This document shows, piece after piece, positions 17,581 to 25,560 of a stretch of DNA of 64,000 nucleotides. Every line of letters starts with the position of its first letter. Position 1 is the stretch's first letter. The position numbers and the translations under genes were made by a program. The notes beneath the pieces are model-generated. The model worked only from the letters and a program-made list of their open reading frames with translations. It was not told where the DNA came from and searched no databases. The DNA is from [Clostridium] celerecrescens 18A (GTDB lineage Bacteria > Bacillota > Clostridia > Lachnospirales > Lachnospiraceae): NCBI RefSeq assembly GCF_002797975.1, contig NZ_PGET01000001.1:5196001-5260000 (forward strand), in the 5' to 3' direction.

Positions 17581-19818
17581 ATGAATGTTGATAAGATAAT
17601 TTGGGACATGCCCAAAGGACTGCTTAACTGGTATAATTTCTTTTCGGAAGGAAAGGTTCTTTTTATTGGGGACAAGGAAAACAGCATCAAAGAGCTCTTA
17701 AAAGAAAAATGCAAGGAGGTTTCTTGCACTGATGAGACTACCTCTCTATGTGAAGCATTTATAAACCAAAATAGAGAAACCTTTGATTATATTGTCGTAA
17801 TAGGTATGGCAGAGCGCCTTGCAGATCCGGTGCAGGCGCTTTCCCGATGGAGAGGGTTGTTAAAAAGCAGCGGAAGACTTCTTCTTGGTATGGATAACCG
17901 TCTGGGACTGCGGTATTTTTGTGGCGACAGAGACCCCTTTACCAACAGGAACTTTGATGGAATTGAGAATTACCGCAGAGTTTTGAAGGAGGATAGGAAG
18001 AATCTCAAGGGACGTAATTATTCCAAATATGAAATCTGCACTTTATTAGATTTGTCAGGGTGGACAGAGAGGAAATTCTATTCGGTTTTACCAAACTTGG
18101 AGCTGCCTCAGTTAGTTTATTCCGAAGACTATCTTCCTGTGGAAGAATTAGATATAAGGCTTTTTCCCATGTACCGTTACCCAGATACCGTATTTCTTGA
18201 AGAGGAGTATCTTTATAAGGACATCATTAAGAACGGTATGTTTCATGCAATGGCCAATTCTTTTTTAATAGAATGTTCAAAAGACAACACATTTGAGAAT
18301 GTGGATCATGTGACTATTTCTATGGACCGGGGCAGGGAGAATGCCATGGCAACGATCATCAGGAATAATCATGTGGTAGAGAAGCGGGCCTTGTATGAGG
18401 AAGGAAAGCACAAGCTGCAACAAATCAAGGAAAATGAGGAGGATTTAAGGAGCCATGGGCTGAATGTTCTGGTGGGAGAATGCAATAATTATTCCTATCG
18501 AATGCCTTATGTATATGGTGAAACTGCATTGTCCCATCTTCGCAGGTTGGCGAAAGAAAATCTGGTATTGTTTAAAGAAGAAGTAGATAAGTTTCTAGGT
18601 TTTATACTACAGTCTTCGGAGCATATAGAGGCAGAAGAATCAGAGAAAGGGCTGGGGATTATTTTAAGAAAAGGGTACGTGGATTTGGTCCCTCTTAATT
18701 GCTTTTATGAAAATGGGAAATATATTTTTTACGATCAGGAATTTTATGAAGAAAATTATCCGGCCAACGCCATTATTCTTAGAGCAATTGAAATAATTTA
18801 TGCAGGCGATCTGGAGATGGAGGCAATACTTCCAAGAAAATATTTTTATGAAAAGTATGGCTTGAACGATAATCTTGAGTTCTGGCATCGTATGGCTGCA
18901 GAATTTACATCTAAGCTAAGAAACCAAAGAGAATTAAGAAGCTTTAATGAAAAATTCCAGCGCAATATGGAGACCATTCACACAAACAGGCAGAGAATTA
19001 ATTATTCTGTTTCAGAGTATCAAAGAATTTTTGTAGATATATTTCGAAATGCAGAGAAAAAGAAAATACTACTATTTGGTTCCGGTAATTTTACAAAGCG
19101 TTTTCTCGCACAATTTCAAAAACAATATGAGATTTATGCTATTGTTGATAATAATCAGTCTAAATGGGGAAGCAGGCTGGAAGGGATCGAGATTCTGTCT
19201 CCTCAAATCATTGAAGATATACCAAAAGAGGAGCGCAGAATTATTATATGCATTAAGAACTATGTTGCCATTGTACACCAGTTACAGCAAATGGGAGTAG
19301 AAGATTATTGCATCTATGATACAAACGCAGAATATCCTAGAAAACCGGAAATGATACCGGCTCTTTCCAAAGCGAAAGATTCACTGCCCAAAAAGTACCA
19401 TACCGGTTATATTGCAGGTGTATTTGACTTGTTTCATATTGGACATCTGAATATGTTCAAGAGGGCAAAAGAGCAATGTGATTATCTGATTGTGGGCGTA
19501 GTGACGGATGAAGGTGTCAGGAAATATAAAAAAACGGAGCCATATATCCCGTTTCATGAAAGAATAGAGTTAGTCCGTACCTGTAAATATGTAGATGAAG
19601 CAGTTGAAATTCCACTCCACTATGGTGGAACCAAGGATGCTTATCGATTGTATCACTTCGACTGCCAGTTCTCAGGAAGTGATTATAAGGATAATCCCGA
19701 CTGGCTAGGAGAGAAAACATTTCTGGAAAAACAGGGAGCTGACCTGGTGTTTTTTCCATATACAGAAGGGACAAGCTCTACCAAAATAAAGAGTATAATT
19801 GAAAGGTCTTTGCTGTAA
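17581..19818 (+). CDS. fusion: methyltransferase-like, kinase-like, Rossmann module, cytidylyltransferase
   Basis: 745 residues with four parts. First is a SAM methyltransferase-like domain (about 22-180) whose glycine motif is degenerate (VLFIGDKENS). Next is a kinase-like region: VVEKRAL with a candidate Lys268, hinge-like MPYVYGE, DLVPLNC (Asp368, Asn373) and FYDQEF (Asp385). Then comes the island's Rossmann module (FGSGNFT at 499-505, IVDNNQSKWG). Last is a cytidylyltransferase of the TagD type: GVFDLFHIGHL with HIGH at 619-622, FHERIELV, and EGTSSTKI. The last domain probably makes CDP-glycerol or a similar donor for the adjacent transferase. Methyltransferase plus kinase recalls the O-antigen chain terminator WbdD. 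Start ATG 17581 has GGAGG 5 bases upstream. Confidence 0.82.
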   Translation: MNVDKIIWDMPKGLLNWYNFFSEGKVLFIGDKENSIKELLKEKCKEVSCTDETTSLCEAFINQNRETFDYIVVIGMAERLADPVQALSRWRGLLKSSGRLLLGMDNRLGLRYFCGDRDPFTNRNFDGIENYRRVLKEDRKNLKGRNYSKYEICTLLDLSGWTERKFYSVLPNLELPQLVYSEDYLPVEELDIRLFPMYRYPDTVFLEEEYLYKDIIKNGMFHAMANSFLIECSKDNTFENVDHVTISMDRGRENAMATIIRNNHVVEKRALYEEGKHKLQQIKENEEDLRSHGLNVLVGECNNYSYRMPYVYGETALSHLRRLAKENLVLFKEEVDKFLGFILQSSEHIEAEESEKGLGIILRKGYVDLVPLNCFYENGKYIFYDQEFYEENYPANAIILRAIEIIYAGDLEMEAILPRKYFYEKYGLNDNLEFWHRMAAEFTSKLRNQRELRSFNEKFQRNMETIHTNRQRINYSVSEYQRIFVDIFRNAEKKKILLFGSGNFTKRFLAQFQKQYEIYAIVDNNQSKWGSRLEGIEILSPQIIEDIPKEERRIIICIKNYVAIVHQLQQMGVEDYCIYDTNAEYPRKPEMIPALSKAKDSLPKKYHTGYIAGVFDLFHIGHLNMFKRAKEQCDYLIVGVVTDEGVRKYKKTEPYIPFHERIELVRTCKYVDEAVEIPLHYGGTKDAYRLYHFDCQFSGSDYKDNPDWLGEKTFLEKQGADLVFFPYTEGTSSTKIKSIIERSLL

Positions 19819-19825
19819 ATATAAT

Positions 19826-19891
19826 ATCCTGATTTTGGATAATCGTCCTGTTCTGGTAACAGAACGATCATTGCCAAAATCAGGATTTTTT
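19826..19891 (+). terminator. strong Rho-independent terminator ending the glycan island
   Basis: A 13-bp perfect stem (19826-19838 with 19874-19886) encloses a second stem formed by ATCGT/ACGAT and CTGTT/AACAG. A run of six T (19886-19891) follows directly. It lies 8 bases after the stop of the large fusion gene. It separates island transcription from the flagellar operon promoter about 50 bases further on. Confidence 0.92.
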
Positions 19892-19903
19892 CATTTGTAT
19901 CAC

Positions 19904-19923
19904 TTTCTTACGATATTAAGAAA
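19904..19923. promoter_or_regulatory. 20-bp palindrome upstream of the flagellar operon promoter
   Basis: TTTCTTA, six bases, TAAGAAA: a perfect 7-bp inverted repeat 17 bases before the -35 box. Its position fits an operator or activator site, but no regulator is known from the window. Its core CGATAT also resembles a weak sigma-28 -10 element, without a matching -35. Confidence 0.4.
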
Positions 19924-19940
19924 TTTTCCTTTCAACTTTC

Positions 19941-19969
19941 TTGACAAAATCTGTAAATAAATGTAGAAT
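19941..19969 (+). promoter_or_regulatory. sigma-A promoter of the flagellar/chemotaxis operon
   Basis: TTGACA (19941-19946), a 17-base spacer, and TAGAAT (19964-19969): six of six and five of six matches at ideal spacing. Transcription should start near 19976, giving a leader of about 125 bases before flgB. The operon therefore appears to be driven by the housekeeping sigma factor. Confidence 0.85.
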
Positions 19970-19975
19970 ATAGTA

Positions 19976-20101
19976 AGAAAAATTACAGAAAAACAGGGAA
20001 AAACCAAAAAACCTGTCGAAATTTAACTGAAAAGGGGTAATTTTTTTGTAACCAAGGATAATTCCTTATAACCAAGGGGAATGAAAGTGAGGAACAATCG
20101 G
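19976..20101 (+). other. leader of the flagellar operon with short repeats
   Basis: The leader contains an ACAGG/CCTGT hairpin (19993-20016), a T7 run at 20041-20047, a small AAGGA/TCCTT hairpin (20054-20067) and the 9-base direct repeat TAACCAAGG on both sides of it. I looked for a cyclic di-GMP riboswitch, common before clostridial flagellar operons, and did not see its conserved core. The leader could still carry an attenuation or protein-binding function. Confidence 0.4.
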
Positions 20102-20482
20102 ATGAACGGTATATTTGGGAATAGCATTTCAATGGCTGAGAAAACTTTGGATTATCTGTGGTCAAAGCAGCAGGTAACGTTGAATAATATTGCTAATGGA
20201 GAAACCCCAGGCTATAAGGCCCGTTATGTTACATTTGAGGACGAATTCCGCAAACGTTTGCTGGCTGGAAGAGAGGGGACGTCAAAAGACATCGGGGAGG
20301 CCATAGGCAGTTCCAGACATTATATCCATGAAACAAGGGATGAATCAGCAAGAATGGACGGTAATAATGTCAACACGGATGTGGAGAATGTGGAACTGGC
20401 GAGGACAACGCTTCAGTATCAGTATCAGCTGAGCGCATTGAATAGTGAAATTAGCAGACTTCGTACAGTAATTAAAGGTTAA
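20102..20482 (+). CDS. flgB: flagellar basal-body rod protein FlgB
   Basis: 126-residue proximal rod subunit, exported through the flagellar type III apparatus and assembled on the MS ring. The N-terminal FxxSISMAEKTLDYLWSKQ helix, VTLNNIANGETPGYKA and the C-terminal helical segment are typical of FlgB. ATG 20102 has GTGAGG 9 bases upstream; an in-frame ATG at 20081 follows AAGGGGA without any spacer, so it is less likely. First gene of the operon. Its usual partner flgC is not next to it but about 13 kb downstream. Confidence 0.93.
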   Translation: MNGIFGNSISMAEKTLDYLWSKQQVTLNNIANGETPGYKARYVTFEDEFRKRLLAGREGTSKDIGEAIGSSRHYIHETRDESARMDGNNVNTDVENVELARTTLQYQYQLSALNSEISRLRTVIKG

Positions 20483-20499
20483 AACGGGAGGTATTTGAG

Positions 20500-20811
20500 A
20501 TGGAGCAGATGTTTATAAGGCCTATGATCCCAGTGGAGTCCATTGGGAATATAGGAAGCGAAAAGAAAGTGACAACCGGACAGGATGGAGGTTCGGTGTT
20601 TCGTGATATATTTAACGAAGCTATTCAGAACGTAAGAACCACAGATGATGATTTGACGAAACAGGAATACCTGCTGTCAACAGGTCAGATTGACGATGCA
20701 CATACCGTGCCGGCAGCAGCGGCAAAAGCCCAGTTATCTGTAGAACTCTTATCATCTCTTAGGAATAAGGCACTGGAAGCCTACAATGAGATTATAAGAA
20801 TCAGCGTTTAA
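20500..20811 (+). CDS. fliE: flagellar hook-basal body protein FliE
   Basis: 103 residues, the usual length. FliE joins the MS ring to the rod and is among the first substrates of flagellar export. The C-terminal half has the family pattern VFRDIFNEAIQNVRTTDDD, then QIDDAHTVPAAAAKAQLS and ALEAYNEIIRISV. CGGGAGG is 8-12 bases upstream of ATG. It directly follows flgB, consistent with a compacted flgB-(flgC)-fliE block. Confidence 0.93.
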   Translation: MEQMFIRPMIPVESIGNIGSEKKVTTGQDGGSVFRDIFNEAIQNVRTTDDDLTKQEYLLSTGQIDDAHTVPAAAAKAQLSVELLSSLRNKALEAYNEIIRISV

Positions 20812-20836
20812 GTAGATAACAGGGCGGACGGTAGCG

Positions 20837-22432
20837 ATGGAAAAGATAAAGGAACTTTTAGAAAAACTGAATGATAAAGTAAAAAAAGCCATAATCATCG
20901 GCGCTGTTGGCGTGGTGGTGGTGGTGGGAGCAATTGTGATTGCGCTGTCCATGCGGGAGAAGCCATACGAGGTAATGTTCCCAAGTGTCAGCAGCGAAGA
21001 AGCCAAACAGATCATCGGAAAATTACAGGAAGACGGAATTGATTATCAGTATCAAAACGGTGACATTCTGGTACCTACGCCCCAGCTGGATACTACCAGA
21101 GCAAAGTTGGTTTCGGAAGGATATCCGAAAAGTGGTTTTACATATGATGTATTCAGAAATAATGTAAATTTGATGACTACGGATTCAGACCGGAGAAGGT
21201 TTGAACTTTATGATCTGGAAACCAGAATCGGTTCCACAATTAAGGTCTTTGATGGCGTGCAGGAGGCATATGTAACCTTAGCTTTGGGAGAACCTTCCAA
21301 ATATGCACTGTCTGATGACAAGACACAGGAGCCCAGCGCCCAGGCTGTTGTGGTTATGAAAGATGGAGGATCTCCGACAGAGGAGCAGGCAAAGTCCATC
21401 CAGCTTCTTATATCCAGAAGTATCCCTGGATTGGTTATTGACAATGTCTCTGTATTTGACGGAAACGGACGGGAAGTTACCACTGGTTCCGATGATGAGG
21501 ACATCAACACCGGCAAGGCTGGAGAAGAAATCACAAGGCTGATCGAAGACCAGATTTCAGCAAAGGTATTAAATGTCCTAGGCCCTGTATACGGAAACGG
21601 CAATGTCCGGGTATCTGTAAAAGGCACGGTCAATATGGAAAAGCTGATTCGGGAGAGCATTGTATACAACACACCCGAAAAGATAGATGAACAAGATAAG
21701 ACAGGTCTTACTTCCGAAGAATCCATATTCAAGGAATATTCCGGAAGTGGGCAGAATGCTTCCGGTGTGGCCGGCTCAGAGGCCAATGCAGACATTCCGC
21801 AGTATAATGCGGGTGGAACGGCTGAAGAGAATGCATATGGCTCCAGCAGCCTTACCAGAAAATATCTATTAAACCAGATAAAAGAACAGGGTCAAGTCAA
21901 TCCTGGAGCTTTGGAAAACCTGACTGTTTCCGTAGTGGTAAATGGAACAGGATTCGGAAGCATGACGATTGACGACATACGGGATCTGGCTGGAAATGCG
22001 GCTGGAATCCCTCAGGCAGATCGTGCGGAAAAGATAACTGCCGTGGCGGCGCCATTCTATACTGTGGAGGTACCCAAGGCGCCTGAAACTCCTGTGGAAG
22101 CAAGCACCAGCGGCATTTTGGTTAATCAGTGGATTCTGATTGCAGCTCTGGCAGGAGTACTTCTTATCGCTCTGATTATCATTTTGGCGGTGAGAAATAG
22201 AAGGAAGAGAAACAATCTTATGGAAGCCATGGAAATCAGCCAGGAAGATGTTCCGGTGCTGCCGGATATGGTGGAACTGCCAGAGGAGGAAGTAGAACAG
22301 GAGATTCTGGAGCCTGAAGAAGACAGGGGAGCAGAACTGCGCCAATGCGTCCGCGATTTTGCTGAGCAGAACCCTGAGATATCAGCTCAGCTGCTGAAAA
22401 CATGGTTGAATGGAGGCGGTAACAATGGTTAA
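20837..22432 (+). CDS. fliF: flagellar MS-ring protein FliF
   Basis: 531-residue inner-membrane ring protein. A membrane segment lies near the N-terminus (about 18-40), followed by ring-building domains (YEVMFPSVSSEEAKQII, LVSEGYPKSGFTYDVF, ELYDLETRIGSTIKVFDGVQ). A second membrane segment is near 430-450. The cytoplasmic tail ends with VRDFAEQNPEISAQLL and LKTWLNGG, the FliG-binding peptide. Overlaps the start of fliG by 8 bases. Confidence 0.96.
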   Translation: MEKIKELLEKLNDKVKKAIIIGAVGVVVVVGAIVIALSMREKPYEVMFPSVSSEEAKQIIGKLQEDGIDYQYQNGDILVPTPQLDTTRAKLVSEGYPKSGFTYDVFRNNVNLMTTDSDRRRFELYDLETRIGSTIKVFDGVQEAYVTLALGEPSKYALSDDKTQEPSAQAVVVMKDGGSPTEEQAKSIQLLISRSIPGLVIDNVSVFDGNGREVTTGSDDEDINTGKAGEEITRLIEDQISAKVLNVLGPVYGNGNVRVSVKGTVNMEKLIRESIVYNTPEKIDEQDKTGLTSEESIFKEYSGSGQNASGVAGSEANADIPQYNAGGTAEENAYGSSSLTRKYLLNQIKEQGQVNPGALENLTVSVVVNGTGFGSMTIDDIRDLAGNAAGIPQADRAEKITAVAAPFYTVEVPKAPETPVEASTSGILVNQWILIAALAGVLLIALIIILAVRNRRKRNNLMEAMEISQEDVPVLPDMVELPEEEVEQEILEPEEDRGAELRQCVRDFAEQNPEISAQLLKTWLNGGGNNG

Positions 22433-23426
22433 TCTAACCCCCGAACAAAAAGCGGCGACAGTGGTTGTTTCACTGGGAGTGGATAAGGCTTCAAAAGTAT
22501 ATAAGTATTTAAGTGAAGACGAGATTGAGAAATTAACCCTTGAAGTGGCAAAGCTTGGACATGTGGAAGCAGAGCAGACGGAAGCCATTTTAGATGAGTT
22601 TTACAAGACCTGTCTTACTCAAAAGGTAGTGACTGACGGTGGCCTGGAGTATGCAAGAACTGTTCTGGAAAAAGCCTTCGGCGAAAGTACAGCCAACAGC
22701 TTGCTTCAAAAGGTTACACAGTCTCTGAAATCCAGATCTTTTGGATTTATTCGGAAGAGCGATGTAAAGAACTTGCTTTCCGTCCTGCAGCATGAAAGAG
22801 CCCAGATCATTGCACTGGTACTTTCTTATACAAATGAAGAGATGGCGGCCCAGATTATTTCAGAGCTTGCCCCTGAAAAGCGCATGCAGGTCGTAGAGTC
22901 TATTGCCAGAATGGAAAGTGCATCTCCTGAAGGAATTAAAATTGTGGAAGAGGAGATCAAGAAACGGTTCTCCGGCATCCTTACTACCGACTACACCAGT
23001 GTAGGTGGTGTTGATTACATAGCAAACGTCATGAACCACATAGACAGGAGCAACGAAAAGCTCATCTTCGACGAACTAGGAAGAAAGGATGCAGAACTGG
23101 CGGATACTATCCGCAAGAAGATGTTCGTATTCGAGGATATCATTACCATGGACAACCGATCTATCCAGCGCTTTATCAGAGAGTGCGATATGCGTGACAT
23201 GGTCTATGCCCTTAAGAATGCAAACGAGCAGATTACATCAGTTATTTTCTCCAATATGTCAACTCGTATGAAGGAAAGCATCCAGTCCGATATGGAAGTT
23301 ACAGTTAATGTACGCTTAAAAGATGTAGAAGAGGCTCAGCAGCGGATTGTCGGTATCATTAGACGTCTGGAAGAAGAAGGCGAGCTGATCATCAATAAGG
23401 GCGGAAAGGATGATGTCATTGTCTAA
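22425..23426 (+). CDS. fliG: flagellar motor switch protein FliG
   Basis: 333-residue rotor protein that contacts FliF, FliM and the MotA stator. NLTPEQKAATVVVSLG opens the N-terminal FliF-binding domain. QHERAQIIALVLSY and LAPEKRMQVVESIARM form the armadillo-like middle. The torque helix region is FVFEDIITMDNRSIQRFIRE with conserved charges. ATG 22425 lies 8 bases after GGAGG; an upstream in-frame ATG overlaps that site. Its end overlaps fliH by 17 bases. Confidence 0.96.
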   Translation: MVNLTPEQKAATVVVSLGVDKASKVYKYLSEDEIEKLTLEVAKLGHVEAEQTEAILDEFYKTCLTQKVVTDGGLEYARTVLEKAFGESTANSLLQKVTQSLKSRSFGFIRKSDVKNLLSVLQHERAQIIALVLSYTNEEMAAQIISELAPEKRMQVVESIARMESASPEGIKIVEEEIKKRFSGILTTDYTSVGGVDYIANVMNHIDRSNEKLIFDELGRKDAELADTIRKKMFVFEDIITMDNRSIQRFIRECDMRDMVYALKNANEQITSVIFSNMSTRMKESIQSDMEVTVNVRLKDVEEAQQRIVGIIRRLEEEGELIINKGGKDDVIV

Positions 23427-24222
23427 TATTATAAAGTCCGTGCAGATGACGGATCGTGTTCTGGAATACGGATTTACCAGGGAATTTGAAGATATTAAGG
23501 TAAATGAAAACGGGAATCCGGAAACGGAAAATGGGCAGGAGGAGTCTGCGGGCCAAGAATATGACAGGTATCTTCAAACCACAGAATTATACGAAGATGC
23601 TTTAAGGAAGACACAGGTGATTTTGGACCAGGCCAGGACGGATGCAGAAGATATCCTCAATCAGGCCAGGACGGACGGGGAAAAACTCCGCGCTCAGGCA
23701 ATGGAGGAAGGCCGTCAGGCCGGATATGACGCGGGATATGAGGAAGGTTTCCGTAAAGCCTACGAAGCCCATAAAGAGGTCCTTGATGCGCGCGAGGAAG
23801 AATTTCTGGAAGCCATGAAAAACGCGATTGAAAGCGTTACGAAAGAAAAAGAAAAGTTACTGGACAAATATATTGACGATTTAAAAAAGGTTACTCTGAC
23901 GATTGCAGAAAAGGTGATTCAGACCAGTCTGCGCTCTAGCGGAGAGATTATTAAACGCATGATCGTGGCTGCTGCGGGAAAGCTTAAGAAAACCCAGTGG
24001 ATGAAAATTTATGTATCCCAAAGGGATGCAGGGATGATGATACAGGGAGATGTGGGACTGTTAAGTGAATTGTCTCACATTTCCGGGAATATCAAGATCA
24101 TTGCTATGGATCATGAGGAGGATGGAGCCTGTATCATTGAGCTTCCGGAGGAGATTATTGATGTCAGCGTGAATACACAGCTGGAAAATATAAAAGGAAT
24201 ACTTAATAACGCCAGACTGTAA
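23410..24222 (+). CDS. fliH: flagellar export ATPase regulator FliH
   Basis: 270 residues. FliH dimers form the stator stalk that links the FliI ATPase to the export gate and C-ring. The long coiled coil (about 60-150) includes a glycine-repeat segment EEGRQAGYDAGYEEGFRKAYE, shorter than in many FliH proteins. The C-terminal domain resembles the V/F-type ATPase E subunit (LTIAEKVIQTSL, VYVSQRDAG-like, GACIIELPE). Two adjacent ATGs at 23410 and 23413 are possible starts inside the end of fliG. Confidence 0.9.
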   Translation: MMSLSNIIKSVQMTDRVLEYGFTREFEDIKVNENGNPETENGQEESAGQEYDRYLQTTELYEDALRKTQVILDQARTDAEDILNQARTDGEKLRAQAMEEGRQAGYDAGYEEGFRKAYEAHKEVLDAREEEFLEAMKNAIESVTKEKEKLLDKYIDDLKKVTLTIAEKVIQTSLRSSGEIIKRMIVAAAGKLKKTQWMKIYVSQRDAGMMIQGDVGLLSELSHISGNIKIIAMDHEEDGACIIELPEEIIDVSVNTQLENIKGILNNARL

Positions 24223-24236
24223 CAGGAGGAGCCTGC

Positions 24237-25538
24237 ATGTTTAAGGAATTGACGGATCTCATTACGAAGACTGAGACAATCGACCATATCGGGAAGATTG
24301 AAAACATTGTGGGGATGTCCATGGAAGCCTCTGGAGGAAGGGCCAGTATCGGAGACATAGCCTATATTTACAATGAAGACCGGCAGGAGCAGATACCGGT
24401 GGAAGTGGTGGGCTTTAAGGATGACAAAATACAGCTTATGGCCTATGAAAATATGAATGGAATTGCAGCGGGCAGCTTTGTCCGGAATACAAAACGCAGG
24501 TTGAAGGTACCGGTAGGAGATTTTTTAAGAGGTCGAATCATCGATGCAAAGGGAGAACCAATGGATGGAAAAGGACCTTTTGAATCTCCCCGGTACTATT
24601 ACGTAGAAAATCCTTATATCAATCCCATGACCCGTCCACCAATTACGGACAAGCTGGAATTCGGGGTCAAAGCTATTGACGGTTTAAATACGATTGGAAA
24701 AGGCCAGCGTATCGGAATATTTGCAGGCAGTGGAGTTGGTAAAAGTACCTTGCTTGGCATGATTGCCAGGAATGTAAAGGCAGATATTAACGTAGTGGCT
24801 CTGGTAGGGGAGCGTGGAAGAGAAGTCCGTGAATTTATAGAGAAAGACTTAGGACCGGAAGGAATGAAACGTTCCGTACTGGTGGTGGCCACCTCAGACC
24901 AACCGGCGATGCTTCGTATGAAGTGTCCATTGGTTGCCACTACCATAGCTGAATACTTTAAGAATCAGGGCAAGGATGTATTGCTTATGATGGACTCCCT
25001 GACCCGGTTTGCTATGGCACAGAGAGAGATAGGACTTGCAATCGGAGAGCCTCCGGTGGCAAGAGGCTATACTCCCTCTATTTATGCGGAGTTTCCAAAG
25101 CTGCTAGAACGGAGCGGTAACTTTGGACAAGGTTCCATTACAGGAATCTACACGGTTTTGGTGGAGGGTGATGATACCAATGAGCCCATCGCCGATACGG
25201 TAAGGGGGATTGTGGATGGCCATATCGTACTGAGCCGAAAGCTGGCCAATGCCAACCATTTCCCGGCTATTGACGTAAGTGCGAGTATTTCGCGTCTGAT
25301 GACCAACATCGTTTCAGAGGAACACCGGAACTTAGCTTCCCAGATCCGGGATATATTAAGTCTTTATGAGAAGAATGAGGATCTTATTTCGATTGGTGCT
25401 TATAAGAGCGGCACCAACCCAAAGCTTGATATGGCTATATCTAAAATTGATAAGATCAATCAGTTCCTATGTCAGGGAATTCAGGAGCAAGCCAGTTATG
25501 AAGAGGTCTTAAAGAAAATGAGGATGATCTTATCATAG
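24237..25538 (+). CDS. fliI: flagellum-specific ATPase FliI
   Basis: 433-residue hexameric ATPase that powers unfolding and delivery of flagellar export substrates. Walker A is AGSGVGKS (163-170), with GERGREVREFIE and the Walker B region LLMMDSLTRFAMAQREIGLA nearby, plus the family signature PSIYAEFPKLLERSG. AGGAGG upstream of ATG supports the start. Followed by its chaperone-like partner fliJ. Confidence 0.97.
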   Translation: MFKELTDLITKTETIDHIGKIENIVGMSMEASGGRASIGDIAYIYNEDRQEQIPVEVVGFKDDKIQLMAYENMNGIAAGSFVRNTKRRLKVPVGDFLRGRIIDAKGEPMDGKGPFESPRYYYVENPYINPMTRPPITDKLEFGVKAIDGLNTIGKGQRIGIFAGSGVGKSTLLGMIARNVKADINVVALVGERGREVREFIEKDLGPEGMKRSVLVVATSDQPAMLRMKCPLVATTIAEYFKNQGKDVLLMMDSLTRFAMAQREIGLAIGEPPVARGYTPSIYAEFPKLLERSGNFGQGSITGIYTVLVEGDDTNEPIADTVRGIVDGHIVLSRKLANANHFPAIDVSASISRLMTNIVSEEHRNLASQIRDILSLYEKNEDLISIGAYKSGTNPKLDMAISKIDKINQFLCQGIQEQASYEEVLKKMRMILS

Positions 25539-25560
25539 ATGTTGAAAGGGGAAGGGGAGC

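Noticed and set aside
19976..20101. cyclic di-GMP (GEMM) riboswitch in the flagellar leader
   Set aside because: The conserved paired core and tetraloop receptor are not recognisable; only short unrelated hairpins are seen.
20081..20101. upstream start codon of flgB
   Set aside because: ATG 20081 directly abuts AAGGGGA, leaving no spacer, while ATG 20102 has a properly spaced GTGAGG and aligns with the family start.
21208..21795. 195-codon open frame on the - strand inside fliF
   Set aside because: Antisense shadow of a strongly coding gene, with no ribosome site or recognisable domain.
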